Shown: positions 1 through 11,699, numbered from the stretch's first letter. The stretch is DNA of 64,000 nucleotides from Gnetum montanum (GCA_015680685.1 MNCI01017888.1:1661-65660); one strand, 5' to 3'. The notes: generated by a model not told the origin, from the letters alone. Numbers and translations: made by a program.

Positions 1-104
1 TAAATATCCAACCTGCTGATGGTTCTGACAACTGTAAAAAGAGAAGACCTTAGTTTAGAACCAAAAGCTTAGAAAAACTCTCGCAACAACAAGCGGTTGA
101 GGCC

Positions 105-923
105 ATGTACACGCCTCCACCATCTAACACTTCGGAGCACCCTTCAGTCCAACAGGGGATAACGCATACGGTTATGTTAACGCATACCATAACTGACTGG
201 ATCAAGGTAGGCCACCTTCTCAGGAAACTAACTAACCCCGGGAGCCCCTTAATCTATTTACAGATCACCGGAAATGAACCACATAGGGCTCTTCTTGACT
301 CAGGTTCTGGAGTCAACTTAATTTCGTGAAAGATGTATCATGCCTGGAACCTGCCCCAACTTAAGAAGAGCAACATTCAACTAGAGCTGGCAGACCAGTC
401 CATCACCATTCCCTTGGGATTGGTGAAGGACATTATTATCACTATGTGTGGTTGGTCCTACCCAGCTGATTTTCTGGTGATCTAAGTGAACAACAATGAA
501 GGGGACTTCCCAATTATAATGGGAAGAGCATGGCTGAGCACAGTAGATGCATGCCTTAGGATCCATGATCTTTCCTTGGAAATCTCTAAGGTAAACATAT
601 GTGGAAAGATCGAGAAGAGGAAAGTTCCATGCATCACATACAATGATTCATCGGGTGATGACATGGAGGGATGCTCATCTCCTCCATGTAGCAGGTGTGC
701 CCTTGAAACCTTGCAACAAAGATGCCTGTATGTAGCAACCACACAAGAAGTAGTAGACACCCCGTGGTTGACAGCTACTAGAAGGAGCAGAAAAATATGC
801 ATGGAACGAACTGAGGAAACCCATGCCCATAACGCAAGCATCTATACATTGGAACATGAGCGTCGCCAACTTTCACCCCTGAATCTAAGATCATCAATTG
901 GGAGAAGTTGGGCACTTCTATGA
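105..923 (+). pseudogene. Retropepsin (aspartic protease) region of gypsy pol, with stops
   Basis: One reading frame runs 105-923 with two in-frame stops (327-329 and 483-485). It carries the catalytic motif LLDSGSGVNLIS at about residues 63-74 and, 60 codons after the first stop, the second conserved motif IIMGRAWLSTVDA, followed by DLSLEISK. The same order is seen in three other copies here (11830-12126 minus, 54480-54800 plus, 62230-62710 plus). The enzyme would process the Gag-Pol polyprotein in the virus-like particle. The C-terminal part to 923 has no domain I recognise. The stops make this copy non-functional as a full-length product; readthrough is not suggested by any feature seen. 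Confidence 0.8.
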
Positions 924-1020
924 AACTCAAACAAATGCTCATTACTTCGGATCTCTCCCTTACAACTCAGTCATGGGGGAGATGGCCACCTATGCTGATT
1001 ATATGAGGCCCTCAGTTCTT

Positions 1021-1190
1021 TTAAGTTTTTGTTTTACACATTTTTGTTTTACAACGTTTTTGTCTTACACATTTTTGTTTTACAAATTTCTTTAACTTTT
1101 CTAATTTTTGTTTTACAAATTTCTTTAACTTTTCTAGTTTTTTGTTTTACAACATCGTTATACTTTTACATTTTTTGTGTGAGTGTGTGT
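1021..1190 (+). repeat. T-rich minisatellite, core TTTTTGTTTTACAA
   Basis: The core TTTTTGTTTTACA(A/C) recurs about seven times, and in the second half a 33-bp unit containing AATTTCTTTAACTTTTCTA is repeated. It lies directly after the protease frame and may be where pol sequence was lost by slippage or recombination (inference). Confidence 0.75.
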
Positions 1191-2367
1191 GTGTATCCAC
1201 CCTGTAAGTTTGTCACCTAATAAGTGTTCGGCATGATGGTATGCACTGTTTTCTTATTGATTGCTAATGTTTGGTTTTTACCTTTAAGTCACAATGTTGA
1301 TACTAAGGTATGTTTCTCTTGATATGGTAGGCAATGAGATCACTTCATCCATCTATCCACCAATCTTTATGGTTTCTCTTGGCTTGAAAATGTACAGTTC
1401 CCTTCTAATAAGAACTTTAACGAATCGATGACTGGGTATTTCTCAAACTAAGGAAGGACTCAAGGATTGAAAAGGGTGTGACTTCAAGGGAACTTGATGC
1501 TTTTGTGCTGATGATTCTCTTAAGTGCTTGGATGTTTTCTTCTTGAGTTTTCTTACCGTTCCGATGTTACCCAACTATCGGAAGCTGAGACAATAAAAAT
1601 AAGAAGTCTTTGCATGGTGTGGTTCTCACGCATAAAAACACAAAAAAAAAACACAACTAAGTGAGAATTCAAAGCACACCCCTTAGATGAAATAAAATTT
1701 GGGCTGCAAGCACTGGTTATGCAACTAAAGTGTTCCCTCTAACTAAGGCCCTTCTCACTTCCCATTCTCTCCCTTGTTTCGTCAGAATGGTGGTGGCTCT
1801 TTGAAGATGCATCCTTGTTATCCAAGTGGATGGTTTCACCGAATGCATTGATGCGAAGTCACTGGAAGTGGTTGGTTTGAGACTAGAGTTGGAATGAGAT
1901 TTGCCAAGTGACATTAATCACAAAACACACGAGGGGCTGTACACCACCTTGTCCTTGGGATTCCATTCCATTATCTTCTCTCCATCCTTCTCTCCATGGT
2001 TCACCTCATTGCCGATTGTATCATTAGTATATATATTTTGGTTGATACATTGTTTTCTTTTTGGTAAATGCTTGTGGTTACGAATTTAACTCTTGTTCTA
2101 ACCAACATTCTCGGAGCCTACGGACTCTTTGAATGTGGGTTTGTTAGGGCATTAACGGCATGAGCCTGCTTTGGGGAGGACCCACTGACATTCCTATTTG
2201 GAGCATTAGTTAACTTCTTTCCCCTAACATTTTGCAATTAATTATTATTTTGTTCATTACCATCTTTACATCCATTTCATTGATGTTTTCAGTTGTCCCT
2301 TTTTATCTATCTTTCTTTCTTATTCCTTTTTCCTTCTCCATTCTAACGCTACTGAAGGTTCGCGATT

Positions 2368-2382
2368 AGTCATGGGGGTATG
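2368..2382 (+). promoter_or_regulatory. Second copy of the polypurine-tract motif
   Basis: AGTCATGGGGGTATG is identical over 15 nt to 2949-2963, the junction of polypurine tract and 3' LTR. It is either an internal (central) polypurine tract or the scar of an older LTR start. The sequence after it does not continue as LTR. Confidence 0.4.
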
Positions 2383-2948
2383 GGGCCCGCTTTTTTCGAT
2401 TTTCTCCTAACCCCGAAGTTTTTGATTTTCTTCCTAACCCCTACACCTTTGGTAGTTATCAGTAACATCTTCCCCGGTCCATATCAACCATATCACAACC
2501 TAGCCAATGGACTTACATCGCAACAAGGTATTAATTACATAATGATTCATTTACACTTGCTAATATATGATTGTGTTGTGTGTGCAGATGGCGATCATGC
2601 AAACAACGAATTGGATCTGGAGCTGGAGCAAAACACTTGGAATGGAGCAACGTTGAAGCAGCTATGTAAAGAGCAAGATCGATGGCGTGCTTATGGATGG
2701 ACAACGAAAGTGCAATCGTGGCGTTGGCAGCAGCAACACTTCTTTCTATCTCTCTCTTTCTCTCCAGTTGTGAACAAAGGCCTGATGTCATTGTAATAAG
2801 GTGTTCACCCTTGTTATCATGAACACCAGTTTTGTCAAGTCTTGTAATAATGATCTATTCACATGTTATCTCAGTAGTTCCATTCCCCTCAATAATTCCA
2901 TACCTTCTCGATATTATTGTAAGGAACTCAAGGACGAGTTTTCATTCA

Positions 2949-2960
2949 GTCATGGGGGTA
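2949..2960 (+). promoter_or_regulatory. Polypurine tract preceding the 3' LTR
   Basis: AGTCATGGGGGTA immediately precedes the LTR start TGATG. The counterpart in the 15256-23821 element (16065-16077, minus strand) reads AGTCGTGGGGGTA, so the motif is conserved where plus-strand priming is expected. Confidence 0.7.
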
Positions 2961-3751
2961 TGATGAGACGCGATTCGCACAAGTCGCGATATCGCGGTCC
3001 GCAGCCAAATCTATAAATAAGAGGCGGCACTCCCTTCATTTCCCAATCCTGGCTAGAAGTAGCGAAGCTCTGGCAGTTTGAACACTTCAGAGTTAGATTA
3101 ATTTCCCATGTGCCCGCAGTAGGAGTCCTAGAGTGAACGGCTCTTTATTCGAGCAACTTTGTAACCTGAACACAAGTTGTGTACGGTAATAAAGACGAAC
3201 TTGATTGGATAAACCTTGCAGTACATGGTTTTATTTATTGTTATTTATTGCTTGTTGTTAGTGCGCACGAGTATGACTTGATTACGAGCATCTACGGATG
3301 TGTACGGCTAGTCAAGGAATCGGCTGCTTATCACACCTAGGCTAACTAGGTGCCTCAGTACAACCACTTCGAGCACGTGCGTTACGTGTGGTGATCCTAA
3401 CGATTAGCATTTGGTAGCCACAGTTGCACAGTTCAGGGTGTGTACGGTAAGTGGAAACGGATGCCGACGCTAGTTAATTTAGACTTAGGACTTTAGTTAG
3501 AGTTAGTTAGTCTCTCAACCCTTCACCCTCATAGCATAGGAGATAAACTTGAAAATACCAAAAAAATCATATACCTCGGACTTACTTAACCATACACCGT
3601 GACAACAACAAGTAAGTCTGGGAAGACAACGAATGATTAACCCCAAGTGTTCCATGGGGCGTTTAGGCATTTAGTCTGCGGAGTTCGACCGGATCGCACG
3701 TGCTACGCTCGTTTCATATGGTTGAGTGTAGGGGTACCTCACCACTCATCA
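2961..3751 (+). repeat. Family 1 LTR (3' LTR), 791 bp
   Basis: Starts TGATG and ends CTCATCA, giving the TG...CA termini of LTRs. It aligns along its length with the reverse complements of 15256-16064 and 22963-23821. It has a TATA box (TATAAATAA, 3012-3020), a polyadenylation-type AATAAA (3188-3193), and a GCGATATCGC palindrome in U3, fewer than in the other copies. The terminal block GTTGAGTGTAGGGGTA...CACTCATCA is the best-conserved part. Confidence 0.85.
3012..3020 (+). promoter_or_regulatory. TATA box of family 1 LTR
   Basis: TATAAATAA lies about 50 bp into the LTR, right after the GATATC palindrome, and is followed by an AATAAA 170 bp on. This is the expected U3-R-U5 order for a transcribed LTR. 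Confidence 0.6.
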
Positions 3752-6700
3752 CTTAGTACTACGGCAATATCTTAATGATGCAATTTGTTATACTCAAGCT
3801 TCATTATTGCTCATTTTGTACAAAGTAATTACTTTAAAATCTTCCCAATCTATGTAGATGTAATGAAACTATTATTTTAGTTTCATGATTAATGGACTTT
3901 GGAATTATTAATACTAACATATTTTGCCCAAATTGATTAGTAGAAAAAATCTTTTTTCTATCAAAATAAAATTTAAATTTAATCAAGTACATTTTCCCAT
4001 CAAATAGTTATGAATGCATTTTGGGAGAGCACGATACTTCATTTTTCATCATCTATTTTAATCTTCTTTTATAAGATTGCTCTAACATTTTATAAGGTTC
4101 ATGGTGACTTTATGAATTAATTAAATTTTATCCTATATTGAAGTAATACTAAACATATATGCATGTTGGTTAACAAGATTAAGGTTAAATGTAGAAAGGC
4201 AAGAAAGTGTTTTAATTAGAATACATAAAAGGCAATTTGAATTCAAATATTGGTTCTCTTATGACTAACATGGTGATGAAAAAATCCATCATCGCAAGAA
4301 ATATACAATATCAGAGCAAAAGTGTATACCATGTATGCTTCCTTTTTTGTTTTTCGTGGCATCAATGTTTTCCTACACCATGCTTTGTGATTAAGTATTA
4401 AAATTTCTGCAAATTTCATACTTTAAACGGTATCCGTACTCCCTCCCGTCGTCGGTCGGCATAACGCCGTGGTCCAGCATCATGACTGGCTGAAAACCTG
4501 TTGTTTGGTTCAGGCAAGTTAAGTTAGCTAACGTAACGTATTTTGCTGTTATGCAACGCAACCCCGCGCGTCACTTCATCCACTTTGCTAATCTGTGGCG
4601 GTGCCTGCCTGCCTGCCGCTTCTGCTCCTGCTCCTGCGTCTGCGTTATGGCGCGCACACAACTAAACAAGTTTTTATCCCACACGAATTGTGGGTTCACA
4701 ACGTTTACTACATATATTAATGAGAGTTTGAAAATACAATTGCCACATGCAATGATGGCATACGATGATTATCATCTACATTTCTGGGGTTTCTTTTCTT
4801 TCATCCACGTTCCTGATTATCATCAGGTTCTCCCCCAACCTAAATAAAAAGAACCTAAACAATTTTTTTAAATTTTTTTTTTTCTTTTCACTTCACCTAA
4901 GTGAAAGTTTCAAAAAACCAAAAAAAAACACAGCATTACAGCCCTTCCTTGCCTGAGGAAAAATCCGCAACATTTAACCAAACAAAAAAAACACAGCCAA
5001 CGTCACAGAACCAGAGCAGAAACACCAGCATCCAATCTCTTACCTTACCTTATCCGCAGGAACATTCTCATAGACGTTCACGGAGCCGGAATAAAATATT
5101 GTCAATTCAGGGAAAGTGTTAATCCTGTGAAACTAGATGACAGAAACATTTTTCCAATCAGATTTTTTAAATTGTAGATGGTATTCAACTTCAAATTAAG
5201 CTTGTGACCGTGCATGAAAATCTATATTGGAGCTAGGGCGGAATATTCTGCAGCATCAAATTCGAAGTATGCAAACAAAAGTTGATATTAAATGAGTACT
5301 AGGGTGGAATATTCTGCAACTTGAAATTCCTACAATGAAATTTTCCTGTAACTGTACTCATAATGGAGGTACACAAACTTCCCATTTGACATGCAATTTC
5401 TGATGAATCTTATTTTCTGTGAGGCTAAAATTTGTTCCTCGTGCTTGAGCCTACTCAGTGACTTTGCCAGTTGATTTCCATTTTTGTACCTAGTAGAAGA
5501 GAATTACATTTTGTAATTATTCACGAGCACCAGTTTCTCCATTACATTTTCACATAAATAAAATGGTTGCACTTACCGTTGACATTCTTTCGGTACAGTT
5601 TTTACACGTTTTCATTTGCAAATTATTTGACAATTCTTACGCTAGCTACTGTAGGATATCATTCTCAGCATGCAATGCAAGATCTGGTCACATTTACTAA
5701 AAGCCTTGTTTGCAGTTTAGCTACTGTCGAAGCTTATGTGTAACTGACTACACACTTGTGATATACTACAGTCAACCTACTGCATTCAACCTGATGCCAA
5801 CCTTCAACGTGTTCACTTTTTCACCCTGAGATAAGAAAAATACTGAAAGGTCAAACTAGTTTAAGAAGTTTTAGTAGTTTTTTTATCCTACCGCCGTAAC
5901 AAACTTGGGTTGCTGAAGAGATTTTTGAGTTCTCACAAATTTGTATTTTCCATTTTTTGAGAGCAAACGAAATGTCCCACTTCTCTTGTATGCAAAGATG
6001 AGCTCACACACTAGGAACTTTGGCAGGTTGATAGTTGCCATGATGTTCCACATGGAGTTTCATAAACAGTAAGAGATTATGGGGTGTAGTTTTATAGAGT
6101 TATTAGTACTTGAATACCAAGTAGAGTTCTCAATTCTTCCTCAGTAATGATCTTCAAAAGTGTGGTTGCAGATACGTTTGAGATAGATTTTTGTAGACAG
6201 TAATGGGGTGTAGTTTTGTAGGGTTATTGGTACTTAAATACCAAGTAGACCAATTGATTACAGCCATGCAAAATCCAAGTGCACATGCTGTCATTTATCA
6301 TTTGCATTCTTGCAGCAAATTTGGCTTGTGTTACTAAATTGCAATCTTCAGTGTTACATAGCAGCAGGAACAGCTATGCAAGTAAACTTAATGCAAGAAT
6401 TGTTTACTTTGCATCTCTGTTTCTGCGTTGCATGCCTAAGCAACAGAATCTATATGTGCCTGAAAGTAGGATATTGATAATCGAGGCTCACACGTCTTAG
6501 AGTTGGGCTACCTCTCGCCTCTTGGATTTTAAATAAAATATGACCCAGGAAGAAGTTGTTGGTATTGCATCCCTCTGTTGAAATGATGAAATATGTTTAT
6601 TTTTGTTCTTAACGTATTGAAGGCACTGGATTTTTCTCTCTTTGTTAAAAAAATTTATATTCCTACGGATACCTTTGAGATGTGTTTCACAGAATTTGTC

Positions 6701-8060
6701 CTTAGCCAGTCCTCGATAATGTAGTTAATTTAAGGGGCCATTACTGTAGCTTTCCTCTCATATATATCTTTGGCGTCACAAAGGTCTTCTGACACGCTAA
6801 TGTGAAATTTCATAATAGGCATGATTTTACATGTTTTACATGACACCATGATTCGGTCAATATGAAGATGCTCTTAAAATCAATATTCAATTTGTCATAA
6901 CTAGTATTATACTCTGCAAAAAATTCATGGAATAAGTCATCTTCGTAGAAGGACAAAGAAAAAGAAAAAGAAAACTAAAGAAATAAAGATTATTCATTTC
7001 ATCATATGTTTTTATTTTGGTTGGTTACGAGGCATTTTTGACTTGGTTAAGAGTGCCTAGTAATTAAATGCCAGACCTGAAGAGTTGCGGAAGAAGACCT
7101 AGGGAGTCTGATTCAAACTGTAGAGGATAAAGCCGTAATTATGACAATCAAATCCAGCATTTATCAAAACAAGTAGTTAAACATATTTTTTGAAAATAAT
7201 TTGCCCTGCGCAGAGATAAGTGGTAAAGAAACAGAAGAACAAGATATAAAAGGAAAGGAATTAAATGGTTCATCAGAGCATCAACAAAGTAGGTCGATGC
7301 ACTACCAGCAAAATTCTCACCAAAATAGATAGGACAAATCTCAGAATTATAATGAAATTATAGATGCAGTTTTCTAGCATCGCCTAAAAATACCATATCC
7401 GAGTTCGGATAATTATCAAACTTATCCAGAAACAATGATTGCCTACCCGCTTAACCACACATGAAGAACAACAATCATTCAAGTGTTCATCATATTTAAA
7501 TCATTCTCGTCTTCCATGAACAGGAGAGAACTATCTTAATTGCATTATCTGTTTGTCATGCCTCTCTGATACTATTCAGATTCTATGAATTCTNATTGAT
7601 AGTATTTTGAAGAAGGGAGATTTCCTCATGAAGGTTGGACTTGTGAGAACTTAGCCGTGAAGCCACCAGTTTACCCGCATGTTTGGAAAACAACTGCATT
7701 GTTAAGAAAACGTATGGATGAATAGTTAAAATATATTGGATGTGAAACATGGATTACTTTCTAGATGCAGTTGCATACAAGAAAAAGAAAATAAAAAAGA
7801 TGGATTAGAATTTGGTTGATTTGCTCCCAATATTGCTGAGAATATTTGGTCATTTTTTTAATGATGTTTTTAAAACTTATAGCATGTCTATACATATATT
7901 TTTACTGTTCAATAGATCTAGTGGAATGCAATAAAAGTTTAATTTCAGTTTACATTGCCTAAACAATCATACAATGATGCTAGTTTAGTAATTTGAAAGA
8001 TCTTAGTTGGCCTATTTTTTTATTCCTTATCACTTGAAGAGCTTTGGCTCTCATATTATG
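3752..8060. other. AT-rich DNA without a recognisable gene
   Basis: No open frame here resembles a known protein. A GC-richer patch at 4440-4640 stands out from its AT-rich surroundings and could be a promoter-proximal remnant, but no coding continuation follows. Short imperfect direct repeats lie at 5232/5299 (core CTAGGG(C/T)GGAATATTCTGCA) and at 6078/6201. A single N at 7594 has no duplicated or inverted sequence around it. Confidence 0.5.
6078..6249 (+). repeat. Two 49-bp direct repeats 123 bp apart
   Basis: 6078-6126 and 6201-6249 share TATGGGGTGTAGTTTT and TACTT(G/A)AATACCAAGTAGA with a few substitutions. The intervening 74 bp is not repeated. No terminal features of a transposon were seen. 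Confidence 0.65.
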
Positions 8061-8213
8061 GGGGCGTTAGAACTCGAAATAAGTGAAACATAGGTACACC
8101 CCAAGATATATAATTCAATTAGAACTTTATATAACTCAACATTGCCCGTAAGAATCAAACCCATGACTTGAAGCTTCCAAATCAAGTGTCTTACCACTAC
8201 GCTAATACTTCAT
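8061..8213 (-). mobile_element. tRNA-like SINE candidate, copy 1
   Basis: On the minus strand the sequence has an A-box-like TAGCGTAGTGGTAAGAC and, about 35 bp on, a B-box-like GGGTTTGATTC, the spacing of an RNA polymerase III internal promoter. The body continues for about 90 bp and aligns with 27022-27178 on the plus strand, including the ends (AAGTTCTAA / GAGTTCTAACGCCCCC). No clear target-site duplication or A-tail was identified. A degraded tRNA pseudogene is the alternative, but the shared tRNA-unrelated body favours a SINE. Confidence 0.5.
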
Positions 8214-9209
8214 TGTTTTGGCTCTGATACTATAGCCCCTTCTTTTGAGCATGTTAGAAAGGTTTATTTCCAATCTGAAATATGTACACCTTGTCACTTT
8301 TCTTTTAAAAAAATTTAAGATTTTGAAGCTTTTGCTGGGTACCTCAACAACTCCCCTTCCTTTATAATTTTTCTAATATTGTATTATTCTAGCTACACCT
8401 CTACCAAATAAAGCCAGCCTTCATTAACTATTGAAAAATTTAATTTTAACTGGATGTTTTTTGCAATGTTAAAAAGGTAAAAAAATTAATCATGTTAGCA
8501 AGGTTACATGGTCATTTTATTGACAAGGTGGGACATTTAGTCAATAAAGGTTGGCATTGAGTCAATAACTTAAAATATTATCTTTTATTATTTATTTATC
8601 TCAATAAAATAAGTAAATAACTTATTTAACATAAAAATTCATCTTAAGCAAATTTGAGAAGAAACGAAGTAACACTACCTTCAAGAAAAAAGGTAAAGCA
8701 CAATGTTTCCATTGCTCAAAGGCTTAATGATGTTGCATTTCTATCCTTGTGAGGTTTCAAAAATAATTACAATCACATGCATAAAGTATGCTTGCATTTG
8801 AAGCATTGGCTAATAATCTTATCTCAAATTATACTACCAACCCCAACAAATTAAACTTGTTAAATTGTACTTCCGTTGAGCTAGGTGGTCATAAACAATA
8901 TACAAATGCCATTAGAATGAAGTATCAGGAAGGCTCTTTGATGAAATTTTGAATGAAAAATGCTATTCACACATTTTGGGCAAATTTTCAATAAAAATAG
9001 CATTTACACATTCCTAGAATGGTAGGCTCATGGCCATTGTTCTATGTAACACAAATGAAAATATTTTTAGCAACAATTGTATTAACACTACAAAATCAAA
9101 GTAAACACATGCTTTGTTGATCTCCAAATATAAAAAATGCTTCATTAAAAATTATTTTTTTAAACATATAAGGCTAACTAATTTCTGTGACTAATTGTTG
9201 CATTTCAAT

Positions 9210-9278
9210 AATGAAGTGTTAACCTAATGGTAAGACAGTTGATTTGAAAACTCTAGGTTTATAAGTACATACATCTTG
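9210..9278 (+). mobile_element. tRNA-like SINE candidate, truncated copy 3
   Basis: ATGAAGTGTTAACCTAATGG followed by TAAGACAGTTGATTTGAAA resembles the A-box half of the copies at 8061-8213 and 27022-27178. It stops exactly where the 59-bp inverted repeat of the truncated gypsy element begins (9279). Confidence 0.35.
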
Positions 9279-9564
9279 ACCAATTGTACATCTTCCACTA
9301 TTGCTAGGTTTATACAACAGCATATTGTAAACATGTTAGGATTTTTGTAATTCTCCTATTTACAACCTCAGCTTGACCATTGGCTTGGGGGGGGGGGGGG
9401 GGGGGGGGGGGTTTATGTTCAACCCCCAAGTGTTGCATGATTTTCCCAAAGGTGGTGCCTATAAAGTGGGTTTCATTGTCAAATATTAATGCACATGGCA
9501 TACCAAACATGTTTACAATATGCTATTGTATAAACCAAGCAATAGTAGAAGATGTACAATTGGT
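9279..9564. repeat. 59-bp inverted repeat around a poly-G run
   Basis: 9279-9337 is the reverse complement of 9506-9564 with three mismatches in 59 positions. The right arm belongs to the integrase frame (minus strand); the left arm is an out-of-context inverted copy. The 168-bp loop holds the integrase catalytic-core fragment and 25 consecutive G. This marks the place where the gypsy element stops being collinear. Confidence 0.85.
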
Positions 9565-10000
9565 GATGGCTACTACTTTTGCCCATTTTGTGCAATATTC
9601 AATAGCAACTATGATGTATGATTTTTCATTTGACATGGGCATGAAGGAACCCATGAAATCAATGTTTTAGATATCTAAGGATTACAATGGTTGGATCCAC
9701 TATTGAGGTCCTTCCATTCAAGTAGTTATTCCACCATCTCATTGGCAACATTCACAAGAGTAGATATATTGATGAACATCCCTGAAGATTGTTGGTCAAT
9801 AGTATCCTGCCATTAGGATTTTAATGGTCGTGCATCTCCCAACATAGTGGCCCCCCCAACGACCCGCATGAGCATCTTGGAAAATGTATAGTTGATCAGC
9901 ATTAAAGACACACCAACAAAGTAGGCCATCAACACACACCTTGTAGAGGTGTCTGTTGATCTCCATGAAGCATTTTACCTAGTGAAGAAACTATTGCTTC
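9338..10000 (-). pseudogene. Integrase region of gypsy element A
   Basis: In several frames on the minus strand one reads a zinc-finger-like stretch (GYYWPTIFRDVHQY...CECC), then FMGSFMPMSNEKSYIIVAI with EYCTKWAKV where family members have DYCTKW (first catalytic Asp apparently Glu), then IFDNETHFIG (second catalytic Asp retained) and QANGQAEVVNRRI. The enzyme would insert the element cDNA into the chromosome. The HPQANGQ loop is overwritten by the poly-G run, and the third catalytic residue region and C-terminus are lost at 9338. Confidence 0.7.
9387..9411 (+). repeat. Homopolymer of 25 G
   Basis: Twenty-five consecutive G inside the integrase frame. On the minus strand they encode eight prolines directly before QANGQAE, where relatives have about seven mixed residues ending HPQANGQ. 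It may be a sequencing or assembly artefact (two-colour chemistries call dark cycles as G) rather than real DNA. Confidence 0.95.
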
Positions 10001-10249
10001 TTTTGGTGGTCCAACCCTTGTGGCATCTCTTGAGTGAGAAGATAAGTGAGAATTCCATCATAACATTTAGGCTTAGTGGGTAATTTTTTAGTTATAGCCT
10101 CAATAAAGAGGAGTTCATCAGGGAACAAATCAAATAGTGGACCTTCTTCCTCTTTGTTGTTCCATTGAAACTAAGACAAGTGATCAACAACCACATTCTT
10201 AATTCCTTTTTGATCTACCATGATAAGATCGAATTCCTGTAAGATCACC

Positions 10250-11560
10250 AACCACCATATAATACAGGGGCTCACTGTTGGCTTATTCATGAGGAAGTGA
10301 ATGCACTATGATCTATGTGCACAAACACCTTATATTCAAGCACATAATGCTTGAACTTCTCTGGCACAAATGCCACTACCATCAATTCTTTTTCTATGAT
10401 AGTGTAGTTCAATTATGCACCCACAATGCTTCAACTAGCATAGTGGATGTAGTATGGAGATTTCTTGTCATCCAACTGAATAAGCATAGCTTCAAAGATG
10501 TAATTTGATGGATCCATCATAACATGAAGTGGTTTGAACCAGTCAGGTGCTTGAAGAATTGGAGTTTCTACAAGTTTCTCCTTTAGTTATTGGAATGTTT
10601 TTTCACTTTAATTGGTCTAGACAAATGGAGCATCTTTCTTTGTTAGCTCAACCAATGGTTTTGCGATCTTAGAGAAATTTTCTATGAATCACTAGTAGTA
10701 ACCAATGTGTCTAAGGAATGACCAAACATCTTTGATGATTTTTAGTTGATGGGTAATTCCATGGATGACCCTTATTTTTTTTAGGGTTGACCTCAATTTT
10801 TGCTTGTGAGATTCAATGCCCCAATACAATGCCCTCCTAGACCATCAAATGACTCTTTTTCCAATTGAGTCGCAAGTTTGTTTCCACACATCTTTTCAAT
10901 ATTTTCTCAAGGTGTTCCAAGGCTTGCTCAAATATAGCTCTATAGGTGAAGAAGTCATCCATGAAGACTTCCATACCACTATTGATTTGCTACTAAAAGA
11001 TGCTTAAGACCAAGTGTTGAAAGGTGGCAAGAGCATTGCATAGACCAAAAAGCATCTTGCAAGATGCAAAGGTCCCCTAGGGACTTGTGAATGTTGTTTT
11101 GGCTTAGTACTCTAGCACGATCTGGATTTGGTTATAGCCACTATAACCATCCAAAAAATAGTAATAGTAATGTCCAAATATGGTGTCTAACACCTAATCA
11201 ACAAATGACAATAGAAAATAATTCTTAAGTGTTTCCATATTCAATAGCTGAAAATTGATGCAAACACACCACTTGCCACCTTTCTTTGGAACAATTATGA
11301 GTGGGCTAATTGACTTACTATCCATGATGGGCTAGATGAACCCCACCTTGAGGAGTTGTTCTATTTCCTCCTTGACAATCTACTTCAATTTGGGGTTCAA
11401 CCGCCTCTTCGACTGCCTTCTTAGCTTCATGGCTAGGTTAGTATAAATACGATGNTTGGGTGTCCTCTTGTTTTATGGTTGTTGCATATAGACACCTTTG
11501 AAAATCTACTTCTAATGCACACTACTTACATGTGGAAATGGATGTTCATTTCATATACTA
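10250..11560 (-). pseudogene. Reverse transcriptase and RNase H region of gypsy element A
   Basis: Minus-strand frames with scattered stops show, in order, GFI*PIMDSKSISPLIIVPKK, GKWCVCINFQLLNM, FLDGYSGYNQI, and VFMDDFF (the catalytic YxDD-type box as FMDD, at 10951-10968), then the connection and RNase H segments (IIEKELMVVAFVPEKFKHY). These are the usual gypsy RT blocks. It copies element RNA to cDNA. A single N at 11455 lies in the protease-RT linker without duplication around it. Non-functional because of many stops. Confidence 0.8.
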
Positions 11561-11699
11561 GAGTTTCTGCACACAATTGCACCCTGTATTGTTGTATGTG
11601 ATGCATGGAACTTGCTTCTTCTTGATCTTTCCAAATGCATTTTCCTTAGATATTTCTACAGAAGATCTCTAATGTCCATTCTTGCATCAATGATGTTTA

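Larger units (their letters stand above)
924..2948 (+). other. Non-coding 3' internal region of the retrotransposon
   Basis: About 2 kb between protease and polypurine tract with no coding motif on either strand. It begins with a T-rich minisatellite and contains a second copy of the polypurine-tract context at 2368-2382. Parts (about 1260-1560) resemble 57390-57640, which lies downstream of integrase in another gypsy remnant, so this looks like the ordinary 3' untranslated stretch of the family with pol lost upstream of it. Confidence 0.55.
1..3751 (+). mobile_element. 3' portion of a Ty3/gypsy-type LTR retrotransposon, pol truncated
   Basis: The 5' part lies outside the window. What is visible is the end of gag/protease (to about 923), about 2 kb of non-coding DNA, a polypurine tract at 2949-2960 and a 791-bp 3' LTR. 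No reverse transcriptase, RNase H or integrase motif was found between protease and LTR, although these normally follow protease in gypsy elements. The LTR matches the two LTRs of the element at 15256-23821, so both belong to one family (here called family 1). The tRNA-Asp-type primer site of that relative points to an Athila/Tat-like lineage; that placement is inference. The target-site duplication cannot be checked because the 5' end is missing. Confidence 0.8.

Noticed and set aside
4551-5122. Plus-strand frames in the GC-richer patch, one Cys-rich
   Set aside because: Low complexity and no conserved motif; no splice-consistent continuation found.
8061-8213. Functional tRNA gene
   Set aside because: A- and B-box-like motifs are present, but no plausible acceptor stem or anticodon arm; a SINE is a better explanation.
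9380-9670. Plus-strand frame starting with a polyglycine run
   Set aside because: Shadow of the minus-strand integrase; the glycines are the G homopolymer.
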